From assembly GCF_019279795.1 (NCBI RefSeq), contig NC_056731.1, positions 862,058,571-862,122,570 of the forward strand: DNA of 64,000 bases. The letters run 5' to 3'. The notes under the pieces were generated by a model. It was not told where the DNA came from, did no database searches, and saw nothing but the letters and a program-made list of their open reading frames with translations. Positions 11,817 through 22,544 of the stretch are shown piece after piece (positions within the stretch are counted from its first letter, which is position 1; every line of letters starts with the position of its first letter). The position numbers were made by a program, and so were the translations under genes. The stretch is from Protopterus annectens. Its lineage: Eukaryota; Chordata; Ceratodontiformes; Protopteridae.

Positions 11817-12928
11817 AGTGTATAGTTACTTAATCATTCTTTAAATACATAGTTTAAAGGACATATGACCAATTAAAGATGCTCATTAAGTCCTTGTTTA
11901 GAGAGACCTCCTAATTTGACAATCCATTTTTTCTCCATCCCATTCAATATTTCATGCCACCCTAATTTATTACTTTTGGACAGGGATGTCGGGAGGCATA
12001 CTGACTGTATGCATTTCAGTACAGTTTATCTGGAGTGTAGGGTAGAATCTGGCTGGCTGTAGGACCCATGATTTGTGAAGTCAGCAGCCTGTTGTTAGCT
12101 ACAAACCAATGGCTGCTGATTGGTCTAGAGACTCCCGCTTTAGTTGCTTGAAGTTCTGAGAAAGAGCGCGTGCGTGAGTACGTGGTAGTCTAATTCCAAC
12201 TCCAGTTCCACTTGACCTGCTTGCTTCGGTTATCTTTATATTTGTGTATTGCTGCAGCAGTCTAGAGATTTGTACCTGGGTAACCTGGCTGAATCATTTT
12301 ATGTAAGTTATTTTAAGTTTCATATAATATCGCAGTCTTCGCAGACTCAGAAATGCAAATGCAGACTAGTAAATTATCAATGAAGTGAACTAGTGGCAGT
12401 TGCCGATTTTCGCAATTTCGCAAAAGCATTTTTTTTTTTTATTACATGCAAGCATGCTACTAGTAATTGCTGCTTTTATTATTTTCCTTGGCAAACAGCT
12501 TTCTTTAAAATCACATTTGCGCCTAGGCTAGCCCTGCCCTAGTGGGCGCCAAACTGTTTTGTCAAGTATAAAAACCCGGGAATATATACTTGGCCTTGCT
12601 AGATTCTTATTTATACATTTATTATAGTGGTTTTCGTTTTCTTTTGTGATATGTTTTAACTGTATCAAAATAACTACTGAAACATAATGGTTTCCCCCCA
12701 CTTATGGGTTCAAGTGGTAAACTGGAGCACAACATGCCGGCTTCTCATTGCCAGGTGTTTGATATTACACCATTAAGAAAAACAACATTTTGAGTAAGAT
12801 ATTTCTTCTATATTAGTGAACTCAGTATGTTTTCTTTTAATCTAGTTTGCTATTGTCTTTCCCATCATGCATTTTATGTAGTAGTTCTAGGTTTATTGTT
12901 AATTGCCTTTCATCCCAACACTTTTTAT

Positions 12929-12951
12929 GTGGTGTGTGTATGTATGTGTGG

Positions 12952-13000
<49 letters not shown>
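12929..13000. repeat. GT/TA microsatellite
   Basis: A GT-rich run followed by about 20 TA repeats. Confidence 0.95.
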
Positions 13001-13005
<5 letters not shown>

Positions 13006-13577
13006 TGTAAAAAAATATTTTATATCTGATCTTGGCTAAAAGTTTGCTATTGTTGGTTATTGTACTTGTAATGTTTATCATGATGCCAATATATGTTGTT
13101 TTTGCTAGTAGAATAATCTAAATTTTATGGCATTATCACTTTACTTGTCTTCCCATGCTGTTTTCTGACTGGTTGTGTCAACTCAACTTTGTAAGCATGG
13201 GCACGCGAAAGTGATATTCGCGGTCTTGTTCTGTCAAGTAACGTAGTAGGCTTGACTACCGTTTTCTGTCAGGGAAGTAATCCGGCAAACCGTACAACTC
13301 AAGTGCTGAACATTCAAAAATAGTACTGTGATTTTTTTTTTCTTTTGGTATTGTCTGGTTTCTTCTAGTCTTTTTTCTCATAAAGTGAGACTTGACTGCA
13401 CACCTCTCAAGCAGATTAGCTCCCTCACATTATTCTTTTCAATATGGTACCAACTTACTTTACTCTATCCATTTATTTGTACTCAGTGCGGTTAAACCTA
13501 GTTTAACGGGTTGCCTCATGTCTGAAAATATGTTCTCCTTATCTAATGTCAGGGAATCTAGTCAGAACATTTCAGGC

Positions 13578-13591
13578 ATATTTAAGAGATT
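13578..13591. repeat. left target-site duplication of PLE-2
   Basis: ATATTTAAGAGATT, identical to 14765-14778. Confidence 0.88.
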
Positions 13592-13772
13592 AGCACTGCG
13601 AGGACGCCAATAAGTGCCTCTACTAAGAGCGGAAAGAACACGGTGACTGTTCGACTGGTAATCCAATCACACCTTTATTATGGTAAATGTTAAAAACAAG
13701 GTAATAATCGAAATAACTCCAAATACTGAAAAAAAAAAAAAAAAAAAAAAAGAAAGAAATCATAAACTGAAT

Positions 13773-13821
13773 ACTAGTTAAGCGCTTTCACCCAGTATAT
13801 CTGGGCTTCTTCAGAACTAGT
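13773..13821 (-). ncRNA. hammerhead ribozyme, left arm of PLE-2
   Basis: On the minus strand: stem I ACTAGTT/AACTAGT (7 bp), core CTGAAGA (fits CUGANGA), unpaired A, stem II GCCCAG/CTGGGT (5 Watson-Crick pairs and one G-U), 5-base loop, GAA, palindromic stem III AGCGCT, cleavage-site T. All three helices and the core are intact. Confidence 0.85.
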
Positions 13822-14311
13822 TTTCTGTTGACATAACAGCTGTTTTAAGCCTTTTTAGGCGCCAAATTGAGATTTTAAATTTTAAAGCGATATTAACCCT
13901 ATTACATGACATACATAAATATACAATATAAATAAAGAGGAAACCATTTCCTATTCAAATAACTTATATAATAATACTACATGATATTAAATCTAGTGGC
14001 AACAATGATGTTAAAATAGAAATATATATATACATTCATTATACAGTTAATAAATAATAATATTAGATAAATATATGATGAATAAAAGTAAAAACTGAAC
14101 CGAAAAATATGCTCTGAAATATCTCAATAAATATAATAAATATAATGAATAAATACATATAAATCAATACTATAGTATAATATTAAATGGTATTAAACAC
14201 TGTATTGTAAATATTAAAAATGTATGTTAAGAATAGTTAAAATATAAAATATTAAATAAATATGTTTTGTATTATGTTTTAAAAATAGAATTAAAAATAG
14301 TTAGAAGTTGT

Positions 14312-14496
14312 CTATAATAATTCCAAAAATGGTTTTACGGATAGATATTCATTTAATCCAGGGGGTGTTGTGGCATCTAATAAAATTTGCCACTTCGCTT
14401 CCTTATAATTTAATAAACTTTTACAATCACCTCCCTTAAGATCTACTTTTACCACTTCTAAAATATTGAATTTATTGAGATATTTCAGAGCATATC
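14312..14496 (-). pseudogene. PLE-2 C-terminal fragment of the PLE protein
   Basis: Minus-strand reading ends with the PLE tail: ILEVVKVDLKGGDCKSLL, then a YKEAKWQILLD block and PPGLNEYL, with stop at 14312-14314. The GGD...E..W...L...P.GLN pattern follows the GIY-YIG nuclease in PLEs. Everything upstream is replaced by the inverted arm at about 14496. Confidence 0.75.
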
Positions 14497-14513
14497 TGTT
14501 ATGTCAACAGAAA

Positions 14514-14562
14514 ACTAGTTCTGAAGAAGCCCGGATATACTGGGTGAAAGCGCTTAACTAGT
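14514..14562 (+). ncRNA. hammerhead ribozyme, right arm of PLE-2
   Basis: Mirror copy of the left-arm motif: stem I ACTAGTT/AACTAGT, core CTGAAGA, unpaired A, stem II GCCCGG/CTGGGT, GAA, stem III AGCGCT, cleavage-site T at 14555. The one stem II change (A to G) keeps pairing as G-U. Confidence 0.85.
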
Positions 14563-14764
14563 ATTCAGTTTACGATTTCTTTCTTTTTTTTTTTCAGTAT
14601 TTGGAGTTATTTCGATTATTACCTTGTTTTTAACATTTACCATAATAAAGGTGTGATTGGATTACCAGTCGAACAGTCACCGTGTTCTTTCCGCTCTTAG
14701 GTAGAGGCACTTATTGGCGTCCTCGCAGTGCTAGTTTATTAAGTCGTTGGCTTATTGCATTCAG

Positions 14765-14778
14765 ATATTTAAGAGATT
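14765..14778. repeat. right target-site duplication of PLE-2
   Basis: ATATTTAAGAGATT; see 13578-13591. Confidence 0.88.
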
Positions 14779-15162
14779 GTTTAGTGGAAATGCAGCATTA
14801 AAATTCGGAAGTAGTCTTGATTTTTTTCTGTAACTACCCCTGTTTGCTACGCAAAATCGAAGCCTCTATAAACACTGCATCAACACCCCAGAACCTTCAC
14901 CTTCCCTCTCCTGGCTGCCATGTTTTAGATGTTTTTTACATTTCAAAGAGGAGGGTCCGTCTCTTTCTTCCCGCTTTTTTGTTTTTTTTTTCAAAAATAG
15001 CATAAAGGCTCCACAGGCTGGTGGTCCCTTTGCCTGATAAAAGTCGGGATGCAGTTACCAAGGACCCACCAAGCTGTTTGTGTTAGCTTTTCAGGAGTTA
15101 GAATTATAAACATTTTGCAAAATTTCACACGTTATATGTAATTACTGGCTACGGTCAACTAT

Positions 15163-15290
15163 ATACCTCTCAACTTCATAGTACAAAAAATCTGGACAGA
15201 GCCTAAAATAATGGGGGACAAAAGCCCAAAAATGACAGATTTTAAATATTGTTCTTAGAAGCTTAGAAAGTTACTAGAACAACAAGAATT
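15163..15290 (-). mobile_element. MITE-like repeat, truncated
   Basis: Begins TACCTCTCAAC. Its reverse complement aligns with the right half of the repeat at 15811-16093, including the shared AATATTTAAAATCTGTC and the GGGC/TTTTGTCCC stretch. It is a partial inverted copy of the same family. Confidence 0.55.
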
Positions 15291-15810
15291 GGATTATATT
15301 GAAAAAGAACTATGCAAACTGGATCCAAAGTTTGAAACAAAGCGCAGGGAGGAGACGGAATAAGTAACAATGACTTGAGAACACTTCCATCAAGAACTTA
15401 CACTCTTTATCGTGGTATGCAAACCAAAGGCTGACACAAGTTTAATAGCACACGCTTGGAAAAACTATGGATTAAAAAAACGAATATTATTAAATATGTA
15501 TTTACTTGGATGACTATTCATTTGTATTTGTATTTATAATTTACGTATTGTGCTGTCAGAAATATTGTCTCTCTTTGTATTACTCAAAGTTGATCTTCTG
15601 GGTTTGAAAACTGTCATTAAGTACCAAATAATGCCTGTCTCTGTGGCAGTGGCATATACTTCATGTGAGTTGGGTAATATTAGGAATAACTAAACTAATG
15701 CAGGTCACAGTACTTACTTGGTAATAAATATTGACTGCCATATAACTATGAAAGTGAACTTCAGTAGCTGAATGAAACAATAAGTTGAGTCTGGATTTTG
15801 GCACTGTACC

Positions 15811-16093
15811 GTACCTCTCAACTGTCCAGATTTTTGCATTATATTTTTGGTATTTTCCTCCTAAAATTTGTGGTTTTCTGGTAAACCATTGAGAACTCAA
15901 GTCATGAAATAAGGACTGACATTTAATTTTCTGAGTTCATACCCTTCAGAAAATATGTGCTAACATAAGTTCTGTTATTCTAACATTGTTCTAAGTTTAT
16001 AACAGCAATATTTAAAATCTGTCCCTATTTTGGGGCCTTTGTCCCTCATTATTTTTGGTTTCGTTCAGATTCCTTTAAGAGGTTGAGAGGTAT
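15811..16093 (+). mobile_element. MITE-like repeat with short inverted ends
   Basis: About 283 bases bounded by TACCTCTCAAC and GTTGAGAGGTA. I cannot assign a superfamily or see a clear target duplication. Confidence 0.5.
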
Positions 16094-16944
16094 GCATTGA
16101 ACCATTATAAGCAAAAAGGCAAGACAGTGTAACACTGTTGTTTCTGTTTGATAAGCCTTGAAGCTTGAGCTGCTGTAGGTGATTTAAACTTTAAACTGTA
16201 TCAGTTACCTTCTAGTTAATAAAGCACCGTAACGCGAGCACACAGTGCACACTCGTTATAACACTAGCTTTTAGGCTGCTTAGGCAGCAGCTGTTCACTC
16301 CCCAAACCACCGCAACTCTCTCCGCCGGTGAACTTGTATCTTCTATAAGTCACTCTGTACTCTGTGTTTTGAATAGGTCTTTTTTATAGGTTTATGTGAA
16401 TGTACAAACTCATGATTGCTTTGCATTGTAGTCCTAAAGAAAGTTTTTTTCATTTTTTTTTTTTATATTTTTGTAGATTTGGAGATAAGAGTAAATAGTT
16501 TAGTAAGGGCTACGTTAGCTCATAGGTTTATGGACTTGTTATATGCTGGCTTTGGCTTACTTTCATTCAGTATGCATTTTTAATTTAGCTCAGTTATATT
16601 GGTAGTGACATTTTATGACTTACTGGCAATACGTTTTGCTCCTAATACCTGGGATCCTTTGCCAGTTTTCCACTAATAAATTCTAGCCCCCTCTTGCCTA
16701 CTGTCTGTATCCCTAATTGCAGTCATCCCTAACAGCAAAATCTCCTTTCTCCATTCCCATGTTGGCTTAGTTCTTAGAATGCTTTCTGCTACTTTATGGA
16801 TATTATATTCTGTATGATTATTGTTATTCTCCTTAAAGGTCTGCATCTACTAGCAATACTTCTTTTTTTTATTTCTTTTCCATATTGTGTTAAATGTTAT
16901 TGCTATGTACATGACTGATGAGTACAGTAACTTTTGTAAGGTGA

Positions 16945-17240
16945 GTCCAGTAGTTGGCATAATGGCTAAGGTCTTTGCCTCCCATACACAAGGTAAAAGG
17001 TTTGATTTTGACCTGTGGCCAATGACTGTATGGAGTTTGCATGTTCCTGCTGTCTCGATTGGATCCCTCCCACCTCTCAAAAACATGCTGAGTGTTTCCA
17101 CCTGAAACTCAGTCAAGAATGGAGTTGTGGGCAACATCACAAACTCTAGATGATGTCCTATAAGGGGATGGGTTGTACCGACCAGCTGCTTTGTGCATCA
17201 ACTGTGGTATGAAGTATCCTCTAGACAAGAGAACATGGAT
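16945..17240 (+). mobile_element. tRNA-derived SINE
   Basis: Box A-like TTGGCATAATGGCTAAGG (16956), box B-like GGTTTGATTTTGACC (17000) and a body with ATGGAGTTTGCATGTTCC, a phrase shared with many vertebrate tRNA-SINEs. Right boundary approximate. Confidence 0.55.
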
Positions 17241-17882
17241 CACGTCATACTGCATATTGTGTCAGGGCTAGCCACTCTATGGTGTAAAAATTGGCTTTAG
17301 ATGATTCAGTTGTGTTGAATAATGTCACCAAATGGGTATTTGCTGGTGGGGTAACTGGGTTGAAGACCCCCCTACCCCAGGGACACATGCTAATTGTGGG
17401 AGAGGAGTATGTAGCCCTACTAGCCAATTTATGCCCTCCATAAAACCTGCCAGCCCCGGCCATTGCTACACTCACTGTAGGTTCACTGACAGGATGGAGC
17501 TTGGAAGTGGATGACATGATGGTAAGGAGAAGCCATGGTATCCAATGTATCTAGGAGTGCAGCAAAGTCACTTGGTTTGGGATCCAGAATCTACTACTCA
17601 GATGGAGGGGAGACTAGAAATGGTGTGGGAATTGTGGTGAGTGAGGGATGTCATCAGAATTAGACTAAGGATAGGGCAATATTCATGATCTCAGCAGACA
17701 TCATATTAAGAAAACCAACCTTTCTCAGTATACTGATATCTTTAGGATATGGCAAATGACCAGGCTAACTAGATTCAAAGGCAATGCATTTTCCCTGGTC
17801 ACACAAATTCCAAATTTTTTTTTATTTCAATGTTGCCATGTGGTGCTTACTGGCAACTTGTCTTGGAACTATTTGATAATGC

Positions 17883-17954
17883 CTTGGTATTTCTATTTAA
17901 CTGGTATACGTGCATGTGCTTTGGTATTTCTATTTAACTGGTATACATGTGTGT
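17883..17954. repeat. 36-bp tandem duplication
   Basis: The stretch around TTGGTATTTCTATTTAACTG occurs twice in succession, nearly identical. Confidence 0.8.
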
Positions 17955-18281
17955 TTGGGTGTGCATGGGGTACAACTTCATTGGAATGAAGTCTGCAACA
18001 TTTTAAATGAGAAGGTATTTTGTTTTTTGACCCATGAAGATATGAAATGCTCAAGCTGCTTCATCATGCAAGTAATTACCATCCTGGCATATGGCTCACA
18101 AATGATCATTCAGGGAGCAGCATTGTTAAAGGGACGCGGCCTGGTCAGCAGTTTAAGGAAGTGTACGGACAGCAATGTGTAGATGTGAGTGTGGCTTGTT
18201 GGGGGCAGCACTCTAGGAGCTGTGAGTACAAATCTGAAAATCCTGGCTACACCCCTGCTTCTGGACCTTACTATTTTGTCT

Positions 18282-18552
18282 TGTTTGTCTTTTCGGCTTT
18301 TCCCGGTTAGGGGTTTCCACAGCGGAACTCCAGTCTGCTAATGATTGGCAGTCGATTTTTTTATGGTGCTGAGTTGCCAGCCCGACACCCAACCTTTAGC
18401 GAAGGCACGTCCATTCACGTATGTCCTTTGGAGGCCACTCGACCGCGGGGAGGACATGCAGACTCCACACAGAAGGCATTCCAGCCGAGAATCGAACATG
18501 AGAACCTCTTACTGTGAGGAAACAACGCTACCGCTGTACCACCGTGGCTTAT
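18282..18552 (-). mobile_element. tRNA-derived SINE with target duplication (copy 1)
   Basis: Read on the minus strand it starts GCCACGGTGGTACAGCGGTA, has box A and a box B (GTTCGATTCTCGG), then the vertebrate SINE phrase TGTGTGGAGTCTGCATG, and ends in a CAAACAAGAC-like tail. A 17-bp duplication with one mismatch flanks it (18265-18281 and 18553-18569), derived from PLE-1 sequence. It is related to the SINE at 36694-36922. Confidence 0.85.
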
Positions 18553-19793
18553 ACCTTTCTATTTTGTCTATGATAGAAAAATTAAATATTGCATTTTTAT
18601 GTATCAAAGTATGTTTTTATAGGGCATTGGTTTGTTTATGATGTTTAATATCACTAAGATGTTCAGAGATTCTAACTTTTAGAGGTCTCGAAGTTTACCC
18701 TATATAAAATGCTGAACAATTGTAGCTAGCTAGATAAACTACCCTATCTGTGAGGCAATTGGCAAAAAACGAGATGTCATAAACTTGGGAGGTATTTTGA
18801 CTACTGAAGCTTTTAGTTTTTAGAATTCTTGGACAATGAACACAGTGACCACAAAGGTGGCAACCAATTAAAGGGTCTCCTGTCAAAGTAACTTGGGAGT
18901 GCTTCCTTTTATCAACTTGACAGTGTTTATAGTGATTAAAGTAGGCAGCAAGATTTTTACCTTTCCTAAAAGAAAATTAGCATCTGTCCCCCAGGATTTC
19001 ACTAAGTCTAATATCAGATGTCAAAATGTTCCAATGATGTTGCACACTATCCATCAAAACCCTAGTGTTGCGTCCCTATGTAGTAACAAGCCTAGGGGGG
19101 GCCACCCCCACTCTTAGATTTAACTTTGTATTGAAGAAGGTTTTCTTTCTCCATATCGTCTACATTATGTTTGGTATGTAGAGCACGGCCCATTTTATAA
19201 CCTCTGTCCCTGAATCTAAGGACTAAATCATCCCTAAAGTGTCCATAAGTATTTTCATCAGAGCAAATGTGTTTCATCCTCATGAATTGAGACTTAGGGA
19301 TGTTCTTACAGATATGGGGTGGATGAAAGCTGGTGGCGTGGAGAAGCGAGTTATATTCGGGGAATTTACGGTGAACTTCAGTGGTCAACGTATGGTCTAA
19401 AGCCCTAGTCAGCAACACATCCAAGAATGCAATTTTATTCTTATCATATTTGACCATAAACTCAATTCCTCATTTGTTCTCATTTAAATATTCAGTGCAT
19501 TCCAATAGGTATTCCTCATCCGCTATCCACACCAGTCAGCAGTCATCCAGATATCTCTTCCAGATGTCCATTTCTCCTATACATAGATTATGGGAGCTGT
19601 CATAGATGATCTGTTCCTCAATATATGCCATGAATAAATCGGCATATATTGCGGTAAAAGACTCTCCCACAGCTGTACCCCTTATCTGTAAGAAGCATTT
19701 GTCCTGACAAAAAAATATATTTTTGGTAAGCACATGTTCTGTAAGGCAGAGGAGTAGTGTGTTGAAACCTGGCATATATAATTCTGGCATACA
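18553..19793 (-). pseudogene. PLE-1 inverted partial copy: RT C-terminal half and GIY-YIG
   Basis: Minus-strand copy of the same protein as the plus copy. It starts inside the RT at the palm (QIRGTAVGESF region near 19660), then WKRYLDDC near 19545, the thumb with EVHRKFPEYNSLLHATSFHP near 19360, a Cys-rich linker (CHLCGHCVHC) near 18850 and the GIY-YIG block VVYLASYNCSAFYIG near 18700. A TGA at 19536-19538 follows YLDDC, exactly as in the plus copy. Further stops and a poly-G/C slip near 19100 disable it. Confidence 0.88.
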
Positions 19794-21635
19794 CGCTAAC
19801 TCTTTGTTAGAATAATTAGCCTTTACCCTTTATGGTTGGCTTTATCCTCTAAGGGACAATGATTTAAACTGGATCCTTTGTACTTTTGCACCTTTTAACT
19901 TGGAACAGTCACGACTGGGTAACACTGGATTTATGTGTTTAATATTAACACCTGTTACAAAACTTAACTGGTAACCACATATTTAAACTTGGTTTACTAC
20001 TCAAAGATGGGTCTCACGTTTTGAACTTGAAATGGTCGGATGTATATTCGTTTTTGAATATACAGAGTGGTTAATTGAATGCTAACATTAGGACATTCGG
20101 CGTGTGGGACATAAACGAATGCAGGTTGATATCATGGCCTTATTAGGTTTTGTTTCAATATATTACAGCTAAATGGACTATATTTAATGATATTTTTCAT
20201 TTTTTATGTGGTTCTAACCTATGCAGTTTGTTTTTGAGTCTCCTGCTTAATAGTGTAATTCTAATGCTGTTTACACTGAACCATTCAAAAACTCTCTACT
20301 ATCTGACATATTCATTGTGAGTAGAATGTTTATATTTGTATTACATAAATGAAAACTATCCAGGTCTTATAACTTGGAACAACCGTGACTGGATAACATT
20401 GGATTTATATGTTTATTATAAATACTTGTTATGAAGTTTAACTATTGTAAGTTGCATATTTAGACTTTGCTTACTACTATGGGTCTAATGTTCTGAATAT
20501 GAAATGGCCGGATGTATATTTGAAATTGATCATTACAGGCCTTTGTAATATATAAATGTGGTTAATTGAATGCTAACATTAGGAAATTCGGCGTGAGTGA
20601 CATAAATGAATGCAGGGTGATATTGTGGCCCTTATTAGGTTTTGTTTCGATATATTACAGCAAGATTGATTATATATAATGATATGGTTCTAGCTTATGC
20701 TATCAGTTTTTGAGTCTCCAGCTTATTAGTGTAATTCTCATGCTGTTTGCACTAAACCATTTAAAAACTTTTCACTATTTGACATATTCATTGGGAGTAT
20801 GCTGTCTACATTTGTATTATATAAATGAAAATTATTTAGGTCTCCAAGCACTATGTTATGATATATCACAATATAGGGAGTTTTATTTCTATGTTTTTGA
20901 TGAGGTAGTTGTTACCTGGTCTTATTGTATGGGATATTGCTCTATGAATATCATATAACAAATATCTAATGTAGGCTTCAGATCTTTAATATAGATCGGC
21001 ATATAGCTAACTACTTAGGGTTCCCCAAACTGTTAAATTTAACATTTATGTCCTAGTACCATAACATTATTTAGTATCTTTAATATAATTGAAGTATTTA
21101 CCATAAAAGGGCTTATAGCTGCATTTAATACCCACTAGGATAACCATATATTTTTTTGCAACTTTCTACATCGGGGCACATGTCAACTTTTTGACCGAGG
21201 AAAGATCACTATTATTCATCCCTGGTTATATGTATAAATAATTGATGATTATTGACGCCAGGAATAAAAATAGCATTAACTATCCTATTGGAAATAGTCA
21301 CATTTTCCTTTATGGCCTAGGGCTTATGGATTTATACAAGGATCAGCTTATGGCAAGTTAAACTTAAGGAAAATATGTATTTGGGACACAGCATTATTGG
21401 CTGTTATTGTACCCAACTGATATTTCAGTGACTATATTGTATACAGTCACGTTTTCCTTTTTGGCCTAGGGCTTATTGATTTATGTATGAATCGGGTTAT
21501 GGCTATATAAACTAAAGGAAGACATCTATTTGGGACACAGCATTTTTGGCTGTTATTGTACCCACTTGATAGTTTAGTGACTATTTTGTTCTTGAATTTA
21601 CTTTCTACAAGTATACAGATTTAGCTCTCAATCGA
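19794..21635 (+). repeat. PLE-1 5' leader with two sets of tandem repeats
   Basis: AT-rich leader ahead of the PLE-1 coding region. A unit of about 474 bp occurs twice (19897-20370 and 20371-20843), sharing AACTTGGAAC at the start and GGTTAATTGAATGCTAACAT inside. A second unit of about 149 bp occurs twice (about 21289-21437 and 21438-21590), sharing GGCCTAGGGCTTA and TTTGGGACACAGCAT. No protein is encoded. Repeated leader units recall LINE 5' UTR monomers, so a promoter role is possible but unproven. Confidence 0.75.
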
Positions 21636-22542
21636 GTGAATCTTACTTTGGATCCCTGGTGTCATTTAATCACTACTTTACTACATTTGTATTTATATAC
21701 CATGGAATTGAATAATCTACTAAAGGGACTTGCCTCTGATAGGGAAGACTTAACTGCTTTTGGTCTTGGGATGGTCGAATTAGTGGGGAATGGCTCTGAT
21801 GTTGGTTCCGGTGGTGAAAGTTGTGAAAATATGTTTTTGAATTTGAATAAACATATGCGTCAATTACGCAATAATGTATGGCACTATAAGCTCTTTCATG
21901 CATACATCACTAAAGGAATAACACCAAGAGCTCTACGTATACGCACGCAACCACTAGTTAGTATTCCCGATGATATCTTATTGAAACAATGGGGTGAAGT
22001 GCAACAGCAGGCCTCTCTTAAATTTGTTGAAATATTAGCTGAGCACCACAATAGAATCATAGATAAGGAGATAGAATCCATTACTCAGTTATGTGACTTG
22101 GCCAAAAAATATGAAGGGCAATCTATATACAACACTAGTCATAAGAACCTTGGGAATGAGTTGATGGTCCTAGAAACTCAACTCAAAGAGAGGAAGAAAA
22201 AGAAGTTCCTTAGGGACTTAGGAGATTATGACAAGGGGGGACCCTTTTAATATAGGTAGAGACAAACATGTTCGATTTATACAACCTAGTAGGAACCCCT
22301 CAAAAAGGAAAAGTACTAAATCTATTTTGAAAAAGGTGTCCACATTTAGTGTGGAAACCTCGGGGGATGAATCATCTTCAGGATTAGAGACTGAAACAGT
22401 AGGTGCTACAGGCTCTCCAGCGTTGAAAAGGAGGAATTCTACTGTCCCGCAGGATTTACACCAAGGAGGAGGGAGGGCAGGAAACATAGGGGAAGTAAGC
22501 AATATGGACACTTTGCTCCAAATGTTTGTACGGAAAGAATAA
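21636..22542 (+). pseudogene. PLE-1 N-terminal coding region
   Basis: Open in one frame from 21636 to 22250, then continuing in another to 22542; the shift coincides with the G run at 22236-22242. The first part is acidic/helical, the second basic with many Lys, Arg and Ser. This matches the poorly conserved N-terminal part before the RT in PLEs. No motif of known function seen. A second shift near 22530 leads into the RT frame. The start at 21636 is only the first ATG; the true start is uncertain. Confidence 0.6.
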
Positions 22543-22544
22543 AT

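Larger units (their letters stand above)
13592..14764 (-). mobile_element. PLE-2, short Penelope-like insertion with inverted ends
   Basis: Flanked by a 14-bp target duplication. The arms 13592-13835 and about 14490-14732 are nearly identical inverted repeats of about 240 bp, each carrying a hammerhead and an A-rich tract. The centre (13836-14490) is AT-rich and encodes on the minus strand only the last residues of the PLE protein. A 32-base tail (14733-14764) follows the right arm only. The structure is thus minus-strand 3' end plus inverted terminal repeat, like a small PLE-1. Confidence 0.85.
11981..18257. mobile_element. hAT-like DNA transposon, non-autonomous or decayed
   Basis: Starts CAGGGATGTCGGGAGG; its other end, read inward on the minus strand, is CAGGGGTGTAGCCAGG, matching at 13 of 16 bases. 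An 8-bp duplication flanks it: CTTTTGGA (11973-11980) and CTTCTGGA (18258-18265). CAGGG termini and 8-bp duplications are hallmarks of hAT. Removing it rejoins the PLE-1 minus copy exactly, which independently confirms both borders. No hAT transposase is readable in 6.3 kb. It holds PLE-2, MITE-like repeats and a SINE. Confidence 0.75.

Noticed and set aside
12540-12600. TATAAAAACCCGGG as a promoter
   Set aside because: A TATA-like string alone, with no associated transcript or gene.
15240-15360. Plus-strand stretch reading KLLEQQELDYIEKELCKLDP
   Set aside because: Coiled-coil-like but short, without start, splice context or recognisable family.
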